A stretch of DNA of 26,122 bases from Bog-793 sp035625025 (GTDB lineage Bacteria; Actinomycetota; Acidimicrobiia; Acidimicrobiales; Bog-793). This document shows positions 7,863 through 15,138 of this stretch, piece by piece (positions within the stretch are counted from its first letter, which is position 1; each line of letters begins with the position of its first letter). The DNA lies in contig DASPQJ010000006.1 in NCBI GenBank assembly GCA_035625025.1, positions 1-26,122 of the forward strand. Direction: 5' to 3'. Made by a program: the position numbers and the translations under genes. Below the pieces are notes generated by a model that worked only from the letters and a program-made list of their open reading frames with translations, made no database searches and was not told where the DNA came from.

Positions 7863-8453
7863 TCAGGTCGTTTCGCGGGGATTCACTGGCCGGCGGCTGC
7901 GCGCTCCGCGAGTCGTCGTGTGGCGGCGTCGAGAAGACATTTCAGAGACAAAGGAATGAATTGAGACGTGACTTGGTGGCGGACACATTACGGAGATTAG
8001 GGAACGAAGGGTGGCGCGATACGGAACGTGCAAGGACCTGAGATATGGAGGTCGAGGCGGCGCGGAAATCGCGAATCGCGCCAGACTCTTTCCGAGGTCG
8101 GTCAGGACGACGGTGTCCTCGCCATCCTTATTCCGGGATAGAAAGGCGAGATCTCTGGAAACCAGCTCTTTATCTATTCGCCTCGGGGGGTTGAGAACCG
8201 GTCGACCCGATTCGAGTTCCTCGATTAGGCAGTAGGCCGCGAAGGCGAATGGCCATTGCGCATCATTCGAGAGTGCCCGGTATTCCGGCACAAGATCGGG
8301 GGTTTCCTCCTGGGTTGGCCACGTCTTCAGCCAGGGAAGAATCGCGGGGTCAAGCGAGGAATGCGCAAGGTCAGCTGTCCGCGGCGCGGGCTGGATGGCA
8401 GCGCGGCGAAGATGACGGCGAAGGTGGTCGGCGTCGGCTTGCCTTTGGTCCAT
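7863..8453 (-). CDS. Hypothetical protein, possible winged-helix tail
   Basis: Doubtful gene of 196 aa, not assignable to a family. The middle (about residues 54-130) looks like a real protein: EYRALSND, a hydrophobic helix AFAAYCLIEELESG, then ELVSRDLAFLSRN and TVVLTDLGKSLARF. The last element, VxLTxxGxxLA, is the usual ending of a winged-helix DNA-binding domain. By contrast the ends are Arg/Pro/Ser-rich and look like non-coding DNA read through. The reading frame may therefore be a decaying gene whose true stop or start has been lost. The ATG at 8453 is the most natural start in the frame, which stays open upstream. A small hairpin (GGCGCG/CGCGCC, 8059-8082) lies inside. Confidence 0.35.
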   Translation of the reverse strand: MDQRQADADHLRRHLRRAAIQPAPRTADLAHSSLDPAILPWLKTWPTQEETPDLVPEYRALSNDAQWPFAFAAYCLIEELESGRPVLNPPRRIDKELVSRDLAFLSRNKDGEDTVVLTDLGKSLARFAISAPPRPPYLRSLHVPYRATLRSLISVMCPPPSHVSIHSFVSEMSSRRRHTTTRGARSRRPVNPRETT

Positions 8454-8589
8454 CGACGCGATCCTAGATCCCCGTCCCGTGGCGCCGAAGCTCGCAACCG
8501 GGACGGCGAAAGGCGTGTGATGGAGATTCCCGGCACCGTCCCGTCCTGCCTGTTGGGTGCGCGGACCGGAGGTGGGCGGGAGCTGCCGG

Positions 8590-9303
8590 TCAGGTCTCAC
8601 CGGCACCTAGCGCGACCGTGTGGATAGCCGCGGCGAGTTCTTGGGGGCGGGACCACATGGGCCAGTGGCTCGTCGGCAGGTCGACGTAGGTCACGTCGCG
8701 CAGGGCGGCGAGATCGGCGATCCAGGGGTGGCCCTCCGTGACTAGTCCCTTGACCCGCTCGGCCGCGATCGAGGTGCAGACGACCGTGGTTGGCACGTCG
8801 AGGCGCGCGTCGTTCGTCGGGTGGTGCCCTTCGCGTAGCGCGGCGCCGGGCTCCGGGACGGCGAGCCGCCGGAAGGTGTCAAGCTGCTCCGGGGTGAGTC
8901 CTTGGAGGCTGTCGCCGCCTTCTTCGAGCTCCTTCCAGGATCGCAGGGGCAGCTCGACCGCGGTGAAGTCGGGGTCGATCGGGCCCGTCATCGGGAAGCA
9001 GTCGACGTAGACCATGGCCGCGAGCTGCTCCGGGATGCGGTCGGTCACCGCGTAGCCAGGGACCGCGGTTCCGCTGTGCACGGTGAGCACGGCGGGGGCC
9101 CCTGCCGCGGCCACGACCTCACAGATCGCTTCGATGTGGTCGGCAAGCCTGATGGCGGAACGGTCGTCATCCGTCGACTGCAGGCCGGGCAGCGTCACCG
9201 CCGTGACCTGGTGGCCGGCGGCGTGCAGGGTCCCGGCGACCTCGTCCCACGCCCACGCGCCGAGCCAGAACCCGGGAACGAGAACAATCGGTGACGTCCT
9301 CAT
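8590..9303 (-). CDS. Alpha/beta hydrolase
   Basis: 237-aa serine hydrolase of the alpha/beta fold, cytosolic, probably an esterase of the EstC/salicylate-esterase-like group; the substrate is unknown. The product opens with IVLVPGFWLGAWAW, which carries the oxyanion-hole loop. The nucleophile is Ser77 in TVHSGTAV, where the residue two before Ser is Val instead of the usual Gly. The histidine is His213 in PTSHWPMWSRP, the normal C-terminal position before the last helix. The acid residue cannot be placed with certainty. The ATG at 9303 is chosen because the fold begins there; the frame stays open for 96 codons upstream with no protein-like sequence. There is no strong ribosome binding site. 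Confidence 0.85.
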   Translation of the reverse strand: MRTSPIVLVPGFWLGAWAWDEVAGTLHAAGHQVTAVTLPGLQSTDDDRSAIRLADHIEAICEVVAAAGAPAVLTVHSGTAVPGYAVTDRIPEQLAAMVYVDCFPMTGPIDPDFTAVELPLRSWKELEEGGDSLQGLTPEQLDTFRRLAVPEPGAALREGHHPTNDARLDVPTTVVCTSIAAERVKGLVTEGHPWIADLAALRDVTYVDLPTSHWPMWSRPQELAAAIHTVALGAGET

Positions 9304-9533
9304 GCCCCAAACGTAATGTCGGCGGCCGACTCTCCGGGTCGTGGCACGAGGGTGGGGACGGGCCGGCTCTCCGGGAGCCGACGACGAGTCGTGTCGTGGT
9401 CGAGATGCGGTGTCCGTCTGATCGACTTCCGCTCCCCTCTCGCCCGTGGCGAGACCGGCCGGAGGTGCTGATTGCCGATGGCGGTGGTTGGCAGCACCCG
9501 CGAAGACCGCGCCGGCGTGCGGGTCTGATCTGT

Positions 9534-10352
9534 TCAGATTGGTGCGGCGGGTGCGGTCGGCTCGTCGATTTCCAGCCAGGATCGATGCCACATCAAAGCG
9601 CAGTTCCGGTCACACCCGCCGCTGCCACGCGGGGCGCCGGAGCACCGGACGCCGTCGAGGGCGTAGAAGGCGCCGCGAGGTTGTTTCCAGCTCGGAAGCT
9701 CGACGTCGAGGTCGGCGATCTGGCGCACGATCGGGAACTCCTGGCCGGTGAACTCGATCATCTCGGGCGAGAAGCTGATGCCGTCGAGGCGTCCCCGGGC
9801 GTCCAACGTCGCGGCGATCTCCTCGAATGACCTCACCTTGGCCGTCGGTCCGAATACACGGGGCTCGGTTCGGTCTTTCGAGGACGGCTCCAACCATTCG
9901 TCGAGGAAGTACAGGGAGCACGCCCTCCCGCAACCAGGGGAACCGTCTGGCGCGTCGCAGATCGCGCCGGCGAGCGCGACGGTTTCGGAGACCTCCTGCA
10001 TGCGGTGGCTGTGATCTGGCCTGCGGCGCACGACGCGTTCGACCTGATACGTCAGGCCACAGTAAGGCCAGTGGTGGGCCGTGAACTTCCGGCCGCGGAG
10101 CTGATCGTCGTCATCAAGCGTCGTCCGAATCTCCGCGGCGTCCTTCACGCGGACCCAGTCGCCAACCTGGAAGCGCGACGGACGGCCCAACCCGACGTGG
10201 CGTCGGTCTTCGACACGGTGGCCGGCGAGAAGCCGATACGTGTTGAGAACCGAACGCACCAGGTTGTAGGGAAACGCCCGGCGATAGAACGAGTTCTCGA
10301 ACTGACAACGCTCGAGAGTCCGTCGCTTCGGCCCCTCTCGGACACGGCCCAC
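9534..10352 (-). CDS. Tandem Cys-motif protein of unknown function
   Basis: 272-aa protein made of two copies of one domain. Copy 1 (about 63-155) starts GDWVRVKDAAEIRTTLD and ends SLYFLDEWLEP; copy 2 (about 167-262) starts AKVRSFEEIAATLD and ends ALMWHRSWLEI. Each has V-R/K-x-x-x-E-I-x-x-T-L-D, a middle Y/F-x-G-x-x-F/Y-x-V segment, and a Cys cluster: C132, C141, C145 in copy 1 and C237, C247, C251 in copy 2, both with the final G-C-x-R-x-C. The Cys spacing suggests a metal or redox site. From memory, similar domains occur as hypothetical proteins near glycan or natural-product clusters in other bacteria. The GTG at 10352 is the first start of the frame and is uncertain; an ATG-free N-terminal tail of about 60 residues precedes copy 1. 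Confidence 0.7.
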   Translation of the reverse strand: MGRVREGPKRRTLERCQFENSFYRRAFPYNLVRSVLNTYRLLAGHRVEDRRHVGLGRPSRFQVGDWVRVKDAAEIRTTLDDDDQLRGRKFTAHHWPYCGLTYQVERVVRRRPDHSHRMQEVSETVALAGAICDAPDGSPGCGRACSLYFLDEWLEPSSKDRTEPRVFGPTAKVRSFEEIAATLDARGRLDGISFSPEMIEFTGQEFPIVRQIADLDVELPSWKQPRGAFYALDGVRCSGAPRGSGGCDRNCALMWHRSWLEIDEPTAPAAPI

Positions 10353-10752
10353 GGACCGAGAATAGACAGTCGCGTGTTCCCCTGGCTCTGTGGGCTCCTG
10401 GGGGGTGGCAGTTGAGGGAAAATTCTGTCTTCGTTCGACGCGCCCCGGGCGGAATGCCCTCCTTGTCGACCGGCTGGGGGCGAAGAAATCTGCCGGCGTC
10501 GTTCTCAGGACGCCGTGCGCGGTCGATCGAAACCCGACGTTGGCTCCGAACCTCAGCAGCGCGGCGCGAAGCGACGTGAGGGCCCGCAGGGATCCGGTCG
10601 GCAGCGAGATCCGGAAGCGTGCTCCGCAACCGCCCGTGTTGCCCCGAGGGCAGGCGGGGCCGCGGCACCGTCAAGACCGGTTGACTGGAAGAGGATGTGA
10701 TTTTCGAAATCGGTTCTTTGATGGGAGCGACAGGGTTGCCGAATAGCCTTTG
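10353..10752. other. 400-bp spacer without a gene
   Basis: Between the tandem Cys-motif gene and the aldo/keto reductase gene, both on the minus strand. Open frames are Arg/Pro-rich and unconvincing. A small AT-rich palindrome, GATTT-TCG-AAATC (10699-10711), stands out in the GC-rich background just past the reductase stop; its role is unknown. Confidence 0.35.
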
Positions 10753-11637
10753 TCAGAGGGAACCTGAGACCTGATCGATCATGGCCAGCTCGTCAGCGTC
10801 AAGCCGCCAATCCAGTGCGCCTGCATTTTCGATCGCGTGCGACTCCTTTGTGGCGCCGGGTATTGGGATCACACAGTTGTCGCGGCACAACAGCCAGTTG
10901 AGAGCGACCTGTCTGAGGGAAATGCTCCCCCGATCACCGGCGATCCGGGCCAAGTTCTCTAGGATCATCGCCTTGTCGCCATCACGCCCCGAGCCGGCTC
11001 GCACCGTCCCACCCCCGAGCGGCCGATAGGCGACGAGCGCGACATCGAGTTCCCGGCAAGCGTCCAGGACTCCATCGCGTTCGGGCTTGCGATGCAGCAC
11101 GCTGTACTCGACCTGATTTGCAGCCAAGGCAACGCCGCGCCGACCCAGTGCGTCCCGGGCGCGGCGCATCTGAGAGACGTCGTAGTTGCTCACCCCCACG
11201 GCGCGGATCTTTCCCGAGCCGACGGCCTCAGCCATCCAGTCCATCCATCGCTCGATGCGCACCGGGCTGGAGGGAAAGTGCAGGTAATAGAGATCGATGC
11301 TTTCTCGGCCCAAGCGCCCCAAAGTGTCGTTGAGGACTCGCTCGAACTGGGCGTGAGATAGACGCCACGGGTAGGGCGCGAGCTTGCTCGCCACCACCAT
11401 GGGGCGACCGTCTTCTCGACAGGAGCGGCCGAGGGTCCGTTCGGACCGACCCGCCATGTAAACCTCGGCCGTGTCGAAGAAAGACACCCCGACGTCGAGG
11501 GAGGCTTTCAGGACAGCGAAGGGCCCCGAGTCGGGCTGACCCCGTCTTCCCCATCGGTTGGTGCCGACGCCGAGCGCGGAGACCTCGAGCCCTGAAGCAC
11601 CCAAGCGGCGGGGCCCAAACAGGTGGTCTTGACCCAC
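10753..11637 (-). CDS. Aldo/keto reductase
   Basis: 294-aa NADP(H)-dependent oxidoreductase of the aldo/keto reductase superfamily, a TIM barrel. The catalytic tetrad is complete: Asp55 and Tyr60 in FFDTAEVYMAG, Lys85 in VVASKL and His120 in YYLHFPS. The cofactor end is seen in VIPIPGATKESHAIEN near the C terminus. The N-terminal hairpin RRLGASGLEVSALGVGTNRWG fits the family. The start is uncertain. I prefer GTG at 11637, which places the first strand where the family has it; the frame is open further up to a TTG at 11724 through Pro/Gly-rich sequence. It follows the WD40 gene on the same strand after about 105 bp. The substrate cannot be told. Confidence 0.88.
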   Translation of the reverse strand: MGQDHLFGPRRLGASGLEVSALGVGTNRWGRRGQPDSGPFAVLKASLDVGVSFFDTAEVYMAGRSERTLGRSCREDGRPMVVASKLAPYPWRLSHAQFERVLNDTLGRLGRESIDLYYLHFPSSPVRIERWMDWMAEAVGSGKIRAVGVSNYDVSQMRRARDALGRRGVALAANQVEYSVLHRKPERDGVLDACRELDVALVAYRPLGGGTVRAGSGRDGDKAMILENLARIAGDRGSISLRQVALNWLLCRDNCVIPIPGATKESHAIENAGALDWRLDADELAMIDQVSGSL

Positions 11638-11702
11638 GTCGCCGAGGCTACCGGGCGGAGCCAAACCCCGGGGTGAAGCATGATGCGAAGCGGGCGGGCC
11701 GC

Positions 11703-11722
11703 CTCGCCCCCGCGAGGGGGGC
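11703..11722 (-). terminator. GC hairpin between WD40 and reductase genes
   Basis: Two mutually exclusive stems overlap here: CCTCGC/GCGAGG (11703-11708 with 11712-11717) and GCCCCC/GGGGGC (11706-11711 with 11717-11722). No T run follows on the minus strand, so it would be at best a weak or factor-dependent terminator after the WD40 gene. Confidence 0.3.
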
Positions 11723-11742
11723 AAATCTTGCCTGACGCGGCA

Positions 11743-12630
11743 TTAGGGAGAGCGCCAAAGTCGTACGGTCTCGTCCTCGCTCGCCGAGGCGAGCAGGCCC
11801 CCGTCGGGACTGAACGCGACGCCCAACACCCATCCCGTGTGACCCGTCAGGGTGTACGCGCAGCTGCCGCTGGCCGGATCCCAGATCCGCACCGACCTGT
11901 CGTCGCTCGCCGAGGCGAGCAGGTCGCTTTCGGGATGGAAGGCGAGGCTGTAGACCCAGCCGCTGTGCCCCGTGAGCGTTCGCAGGCAGTGGCCCGTCGT
12001 CGGGTCCCAGATCCGGACCGTCTTGTCGTCGCTCCCCGAGGCAAGACGGCTCCCGTCCGGGTTGAAGGCGACGCTCCACACGGGGCCGCTGTGCTCCTCG
12101 AGGCTGCGCAGGCACTCGTGAGTATGAGGATCCCAGAGCCGCGCCTTGCGGTCCGCGCTCGCCGAGGCGAGCAGGCTTCCGTCTTGGCTGAACGTGACGC
12201 CCAGCACCGAGCCCGTGCAACCCTCGAGCGTCTCCAGGCAGGCGCCGCCGTCGGGATCCCAGAGTCGGATCGTCCTGTCTTTGCTCGCCGAGGCGAGCAG
12301 GTTTCCCTGGGGATGGAAGGCGATGTCGTACACCGAATCGGTGTGGCCCTCGAGGGTCGCCAAGCTGTTTCCGCTGCCTGGATCCCAGAGCCGGACCGAC
12401 CTGTCATCGCTCGCCGAGGCGAGCAGGGTCCCCGCGGAATTGAAAGCGACGCTCGACACCCAGCTTTCGTGACCCTCGAGAGTGCGCAGACAGGTGCCGC
12501 TCTCCGGATCCCAGAGCCGCACGGTCGCGTCGTGACTCGCCGAGGAGAGCAGGATCCCGCGGGGGTGGAAGGCGACGCTCACGACCCAGTTCGTATGCCC
12601 CGCGAGCGTGCGGAGGCACTCGCCGGCTCC
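11743..12630 (-). repeat. Seven 126-bp tandem DNA repeats
   Basis: The WD40 blades are strongly conserved at DNA level. The 14-bp palindrome CTCGCC-GA-GGCGAG recurs in register at 11780, 11906, 12158, 12284 and 12410, with degenerate copies at 12032 and 12536, a strict 126-bp period. It encodes the LLASAS strand. The near identity suggests recent unit duplication or gene conversion. Confidence 0.8.
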
Positions 12631-12744
12631 TCGGTGACGGTCCGGTGGTTGCCCTCGACGTCGATCTCGATCGCGAAGCCGCACCTTATTGCTCTTTCTC
12701 GCAGAGGTACGCAAGCTTTCCTGGCGGTTGGGGGCCACGCCCAC
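11743..12744 (-). CDS. Seven-repeat WD40 beta-propeller
   Basis: 333-aa protein with seven WD40 repeats of exactly 42 residues, starting near residue 43, each of the form CLxTLxGHxxxVxxVAF-x-LLASASDDxxVRLWDP. Seven blades make one closed propeller, a protein-binding platform. No kinase, NB-ARC, TIR or caspase-like domain is fused, although bacterial WD40 arrays are often the tail of such proteins. The first 40 residues are Arg-rich and unlike a domain. In another frame the same DNA (about 12640-12720) reads a more protein-like sequence, ARKACVPLRERAIRCGFAIEIDVEGN broken here into ARKACVPLRER and FAIEIDVEGN, so a frameshift that cut off a longer N-terminal part is possible. There is no signal peptide. 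The ATG at 12744 has no clear ribosome binding site. Confidence 0.85.
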   Translation of the reverse strand: MGVAPNRQESLRTSARKSNKVRLRDRDRRRGQPPDRHRGAGECLRTLAGHTNWVVSVAFHPRGILLSSASHDATVRLWDPESGTCLRTLEGHESWVSSVAFNSAGTLLASASDDRSVRLWDPGSGNSLATLEGHTDSVYDIAFHPQGNLLASASKDRTIRLWDPDGGACLETLEGCTGSVLGVTFSQDGSLLASASADRKARLWDPHTHECLRSLEEHSGPVWSVAFNPDGSRLASGSDDKTVRIWDPTTGHCLRTLTGHSGWVYSLAFHPESDLLASASDDRSVRIWDPASGSCAYTLTGHTGWVLGVAFSPDGGLLASASEDETVRLWRSP

Positions 12745-13304
12745 CCCGGGTTCGGGACCCGACCGTGACCAGCTCGTTCACACCTCTCACGCGACCGGCT
12801 CGCTGACCTGGTGAGGATAGCGGATGCCCGGCCGAAGTCGTCTGCGAGAAGATCCGTGGCTCGGGCCCGTCGGGTGGACCGGTTCAGATCCCTCGCTCGG
12901 GTCACTCGGCGCGGCGGTCCTCACGCGGCGACGGGACCGGCTCCCGTTTCCGGGTCCCACTTGCAAGGTGATCCCCCGCCTAACCGGCGAGATCCGGAGG
13001 GCGTTGACCACGTCGTCGGGAAGACTCCGTGGGCGACGAGACGCCGGGCGAGCACTCCGGCGCGGATCGCCCCAGCCCGCCCGTCGCCGGACCAGCGGCG
13101 CAGGTCGTCCGGTTCGCGAGGCGTCTTTCTCGACAGCGCTTCGCTGTCCCGGCGAGCTCGTGCGCCGGCCGACCCCGTCTTTGGAGCCGATGCCCCGCCG
13201 AGAGCCGAGGCGAGAAGGCCGAGAGTCGTCTCGTGTCGGGCGCGAGCAGTGCCTTCAGCGGGTCGGCTCGCGCTCTTTTCGCCGCGCCGACGGCGGCAGT
13301 GCTT
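12745..13304. other. 560-bp spacer without a credible gene
   Basis: Upstream of the WD40 gene and downstream of the secreted FN3-like gene. Frames on both strands are long only because stop codons are rare at this GC content; all are Arg/Ala/Pro-rich. A GGTTCAGATCC at 12889 resembles a tRNA T-arm but no cloverleaf can be built around it. Confidence 0.4.
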
Positions 13305-13769
13305 CTAGGGCTGTTTGCACTCGGGATTGGACGAGCTGATCGTCGTCTCGCCGGTCGCGGACGATTTCGCGCTCGTCCAGATGGTCCCGTAGAGCGCGAC
13401 GACCTCGTACCAGTAGTTGTAGCCCGTTCCGAGGGTGCCGCTCGTCCACGAGGTGCCGGTGACCCCCGTCGCGGTCAGGGAGTAGGTGCCCGGTGTTCCT
13501 GTCGTCGACTTCGCCTGGTAGATGGTGTAGCTCGACACGTGGGTGTTCGGGGCTGTCCAGGTGACCTTGATCGTGTACCCGGTGCTCGAGACGCAGGCCG
13601 CCGCGACGCCGGTAGGGGGGGAGGCGGCGAGCGAAGCCGCCTCCCCCGCGCTACCGGTTTGGAGGGTCACAGACCAGTTGCTCCCGGCGGCGGGTCGGAT
13701 CCCGCTGACAAGGCTCGCAACCAGAACGACGGCGAAAAGGAGCCATCGATTGGTAAGTCTTCGCGCCAT
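13305..13769 (-). CDS. Secreted FN3-like surface protein
   Basis: 154-aa exported protein. Residues 1-29 are a signal peptide (RR start, hydrophobic core LLFAVVLVASLVSGI, cleavage near PAAG-S). The mature part begins SNWSVTLQTGSAGEA and continues into a fibronectin-type-III-like beta sandwich: VAAACVSSTGYTIKVTW, SSYTIYQA, SWTSGTLGTGYNYWYEVVA. Two Cys (in AAACVSS and at NPECKQP) could form a disulphide. It lacks a sortase signal or membrane anchor. It lies 42 bp after the stop of the other secreted protein gene and is probably cotranscribed. Both share the mature N-terminal pattern W-x-V-x-L-x-x-G-S-x-G-E, which suggests a common assembly or processing route, as for SipW-type surface fibre subunits. 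That link is inference. Confidence 0.75.
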   Translation of the reverse strand: MARRLTNRWLLFAVVLVASLVSGIRPAAGSNWSVTLQTGSAGEAASLAASPPTGVAAACVSSTGYTIKVTWTAPNTHVSSYTIYQAKSTTGTPGTYSLTATGVTGTSWTSGTLGTGYNYWYEVVALYGTIWTSAKSSATGETTISSSNPECKQP

Positions 13770-13811
13770 CGGAGCTGTGACCCTTCAACTCATTGTTGGG
13801 GCAGACCAGCC

Positions 13812-14456
13812 TTACGCGGTCCAGGAATCCGTCGCCGGACTCGTTGTCGGCGTTGCCGCCCCACCCGTTGCCGTGACGCCCGTGAACGACGGCATCGAGA
13901 AGTACGTGTTGGCACAGGCGGCTGGGGCCGAGCTGGTCATGCTCGCGTCGTTGGTGAATGTGACTGTCAGCGTGCCGGACGCCGCGACGGTGAGAGCGGA
14001 GGTGAGCGTGTGTGAGCTCCCGGTCGTAGCCGTCGAGTAGTTCCAGATGACGTCGCTCGGCGTAGTGGAAAGGCATCCGGTCTGGGTGGTGGTCAGCGCG
14101 CTCGTTGTGTACCCGTTCGCGTACGTCGTGTTCGTCGGCAGCTGCACCGCGGTGAGAGTCACCGGGTAGGGGTTCGGGTTCGAGATCGTCACGACGACGT
14201 CACCGTTTCCCCCGGGGTACAGCAGGTTGCTCGCTGCCGGTGTCGCGACCGCGCTGATCGTCAGGTTCGCGATGGTCGCGGACTGACCTTCTCCGCTCGA
14301 TCCGGCACCCAGGCCGACCACCCAGCTCGACGCGGCATACGCCCCGCCACCGGCCAACAGGGCACCGATCGCGGCGGAGACGATGATCGAACGGCGTGAC
14401 CAGAACCGGGTCCGCTTGTGCAGCTTCGCCGGTTTTCGCTGCGTTTGTGAGGACAT
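13812..14456 (-). CDS. Secreted surface protein, SipW/camelysin-like
   Basis: 214-aa exported protein, Thr/Ser/Ala-rich. A basic N terminus (KLHKRTRFWSRR) leads into a hydrophobic segment at 23-38 and a cleavage site near AYA-A (about residue 40). The mature part begins SSWVVGLGAGSSGEGQS and then has strands ISAVATPAASNLLYPGGNGDV and VVTISNPNPYPVTLTAVQLP, like a beta-sandwich of the DUF11/immunoglobulin type. Two Cys are in TGCLSTT and APAACANTY. From memory, near-identical wording occurs in many Acidimicrobiia proteins. The ATG at 14456 has GGAGG 8 nt upstream; a longer frame to 14501 is possible but less likely. First gene of a two-gene unit with the FN3-like protein. No dedicated signal peptidase is adjacent. 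Confidence 0.78.
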   Translation of the reverse strand: MSSQTQRKPAKLHKRTRFWSRRSIIVSAAIGALLAGGGAYAASSWVVGLGAGSSGEGQSATIANLTISAVATPAASNLLYPGGNGDVVVTISNPNPYPVTLTAVQLPTNTTYANGYTTSALTTTQTGCLSTTPSDVIWNYSTATTGSSHTLTSALTVAASGTLTVTFTNDASMTSSAPAACANTYFSMPSFTGVTATGGAATPTTSPATDSWTA

Positions 14457-15138
14457 GTTCCAAACCTCCGTAATCCACGACCCGGATAGGTCGTTGGCCA
14501 CCTCGGCACTTTCCTTTCACTTTCTTTGCTTTACCAACTTCAGAAACAGCTGCCCGGACTGATAGTCCCAGCGCAGCTGCCTCATACGTCACTCCTAACG
14601 ACATTCGTGACCTCGTGTTGTAATGACCGACTGCCCTCGCGGAGGCGCAATCTCCGTCCGCCACGTCCCGTGGTCTGCTCGCCGCGACACGTGAGAAATG
14701 GCAGCAATGGCTGGACGCCGAAATTGCGAAATGGCGCCGGGATTCGTCGCGCGGGGCGAATCGGCCCGTAAGGACGCGATCTGGGAGGCGCGTCGTCTGA
14801 TCCCGCGCCAGGCGGGCGCCGGTGCGGGGCGCGCCCGGCGGCGGGTCATGCCCAACGGGGATGATCGCGAGACTCGCCTCCGCAGTGCTTCGTCCTGTCC
14901 GACGACACCCACCTCGCGGAGCGGCGCGACGTTGGCGACGAATTGAGGTCGTCAGGTCGCGTTCGCGAAATGCGTTGTTCTACGGGCCAAGTACGGCGTC
15001 GCGAGATGACCGGGGTGCGGGGTGCCGCTCGGGCGCGTCGCGCGAAGAGAGGTTTAGGCGACGGCGCGAGTTACCGGAAAGACGTCTCGAGCTTCAGGTT
15101 TCCCGTCGTGCTTGCGAAGGCGGTAGGTTGACTGCGGT
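14457..15138. other. 682-bp divergent spacer
   Basis: Separates the minus-strand surface-protein unit from the plus-strand 552-aa gene, so promoters for both should lie here. On the minus strand, the leader before the surface-protein start has a purine-rich A/G tract (14511-14533) and a hairpin (listed apart). I could not pick out clean -35/-10 pairs. No reading frame looks like a gene. Confidence 0.4.
14547..14579 (-). promoter_or_regulatory. Hairpin in surface-protein leader
   Basis: The outer stem pairs CAGCTGC (14547-14553) with GCAGCTG (14573-14579) and an inner stem pairs GGACT with AGTCC around a three-base loop. It lies about 90-120 nt before the start codon. It does not match the cyclic-di-GMP riboswitch consensus I know. 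Confidence 0.3.

Noticed and set aside
9528..9539. Inverted repeat ATCTG-TT-CAGAT at the stop of the tandem Cys-motif gene
   Set aside because: Only 5 bp per arm with a two-base loop and no T run; too weak to call a terminator.
11780..12549. Regular repeats considered as a CRISPR array
   Set aside because: The 126-bp period and coding sense show WD40 blades; there are no short identical repeats with unique spacers.
11680..12768. 362-aa plus-strand frame with periodic repeats
   Set aside because: The periodicity is the antisense image of the WD40 repeats.
12880..12910. tRNA-like T-arm GGTTCAGATCC
   Set aside because: The conserved A58 is replaced and no acceptor, D or anticodon stems can be formed around it.
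13029..14015. 328-aa plus-strand open frame
   Set aside because: Arg/Gly-rich composition with no domain, and antisense to the two secreted protein genes that have signal peptides and a ribosome binding site.
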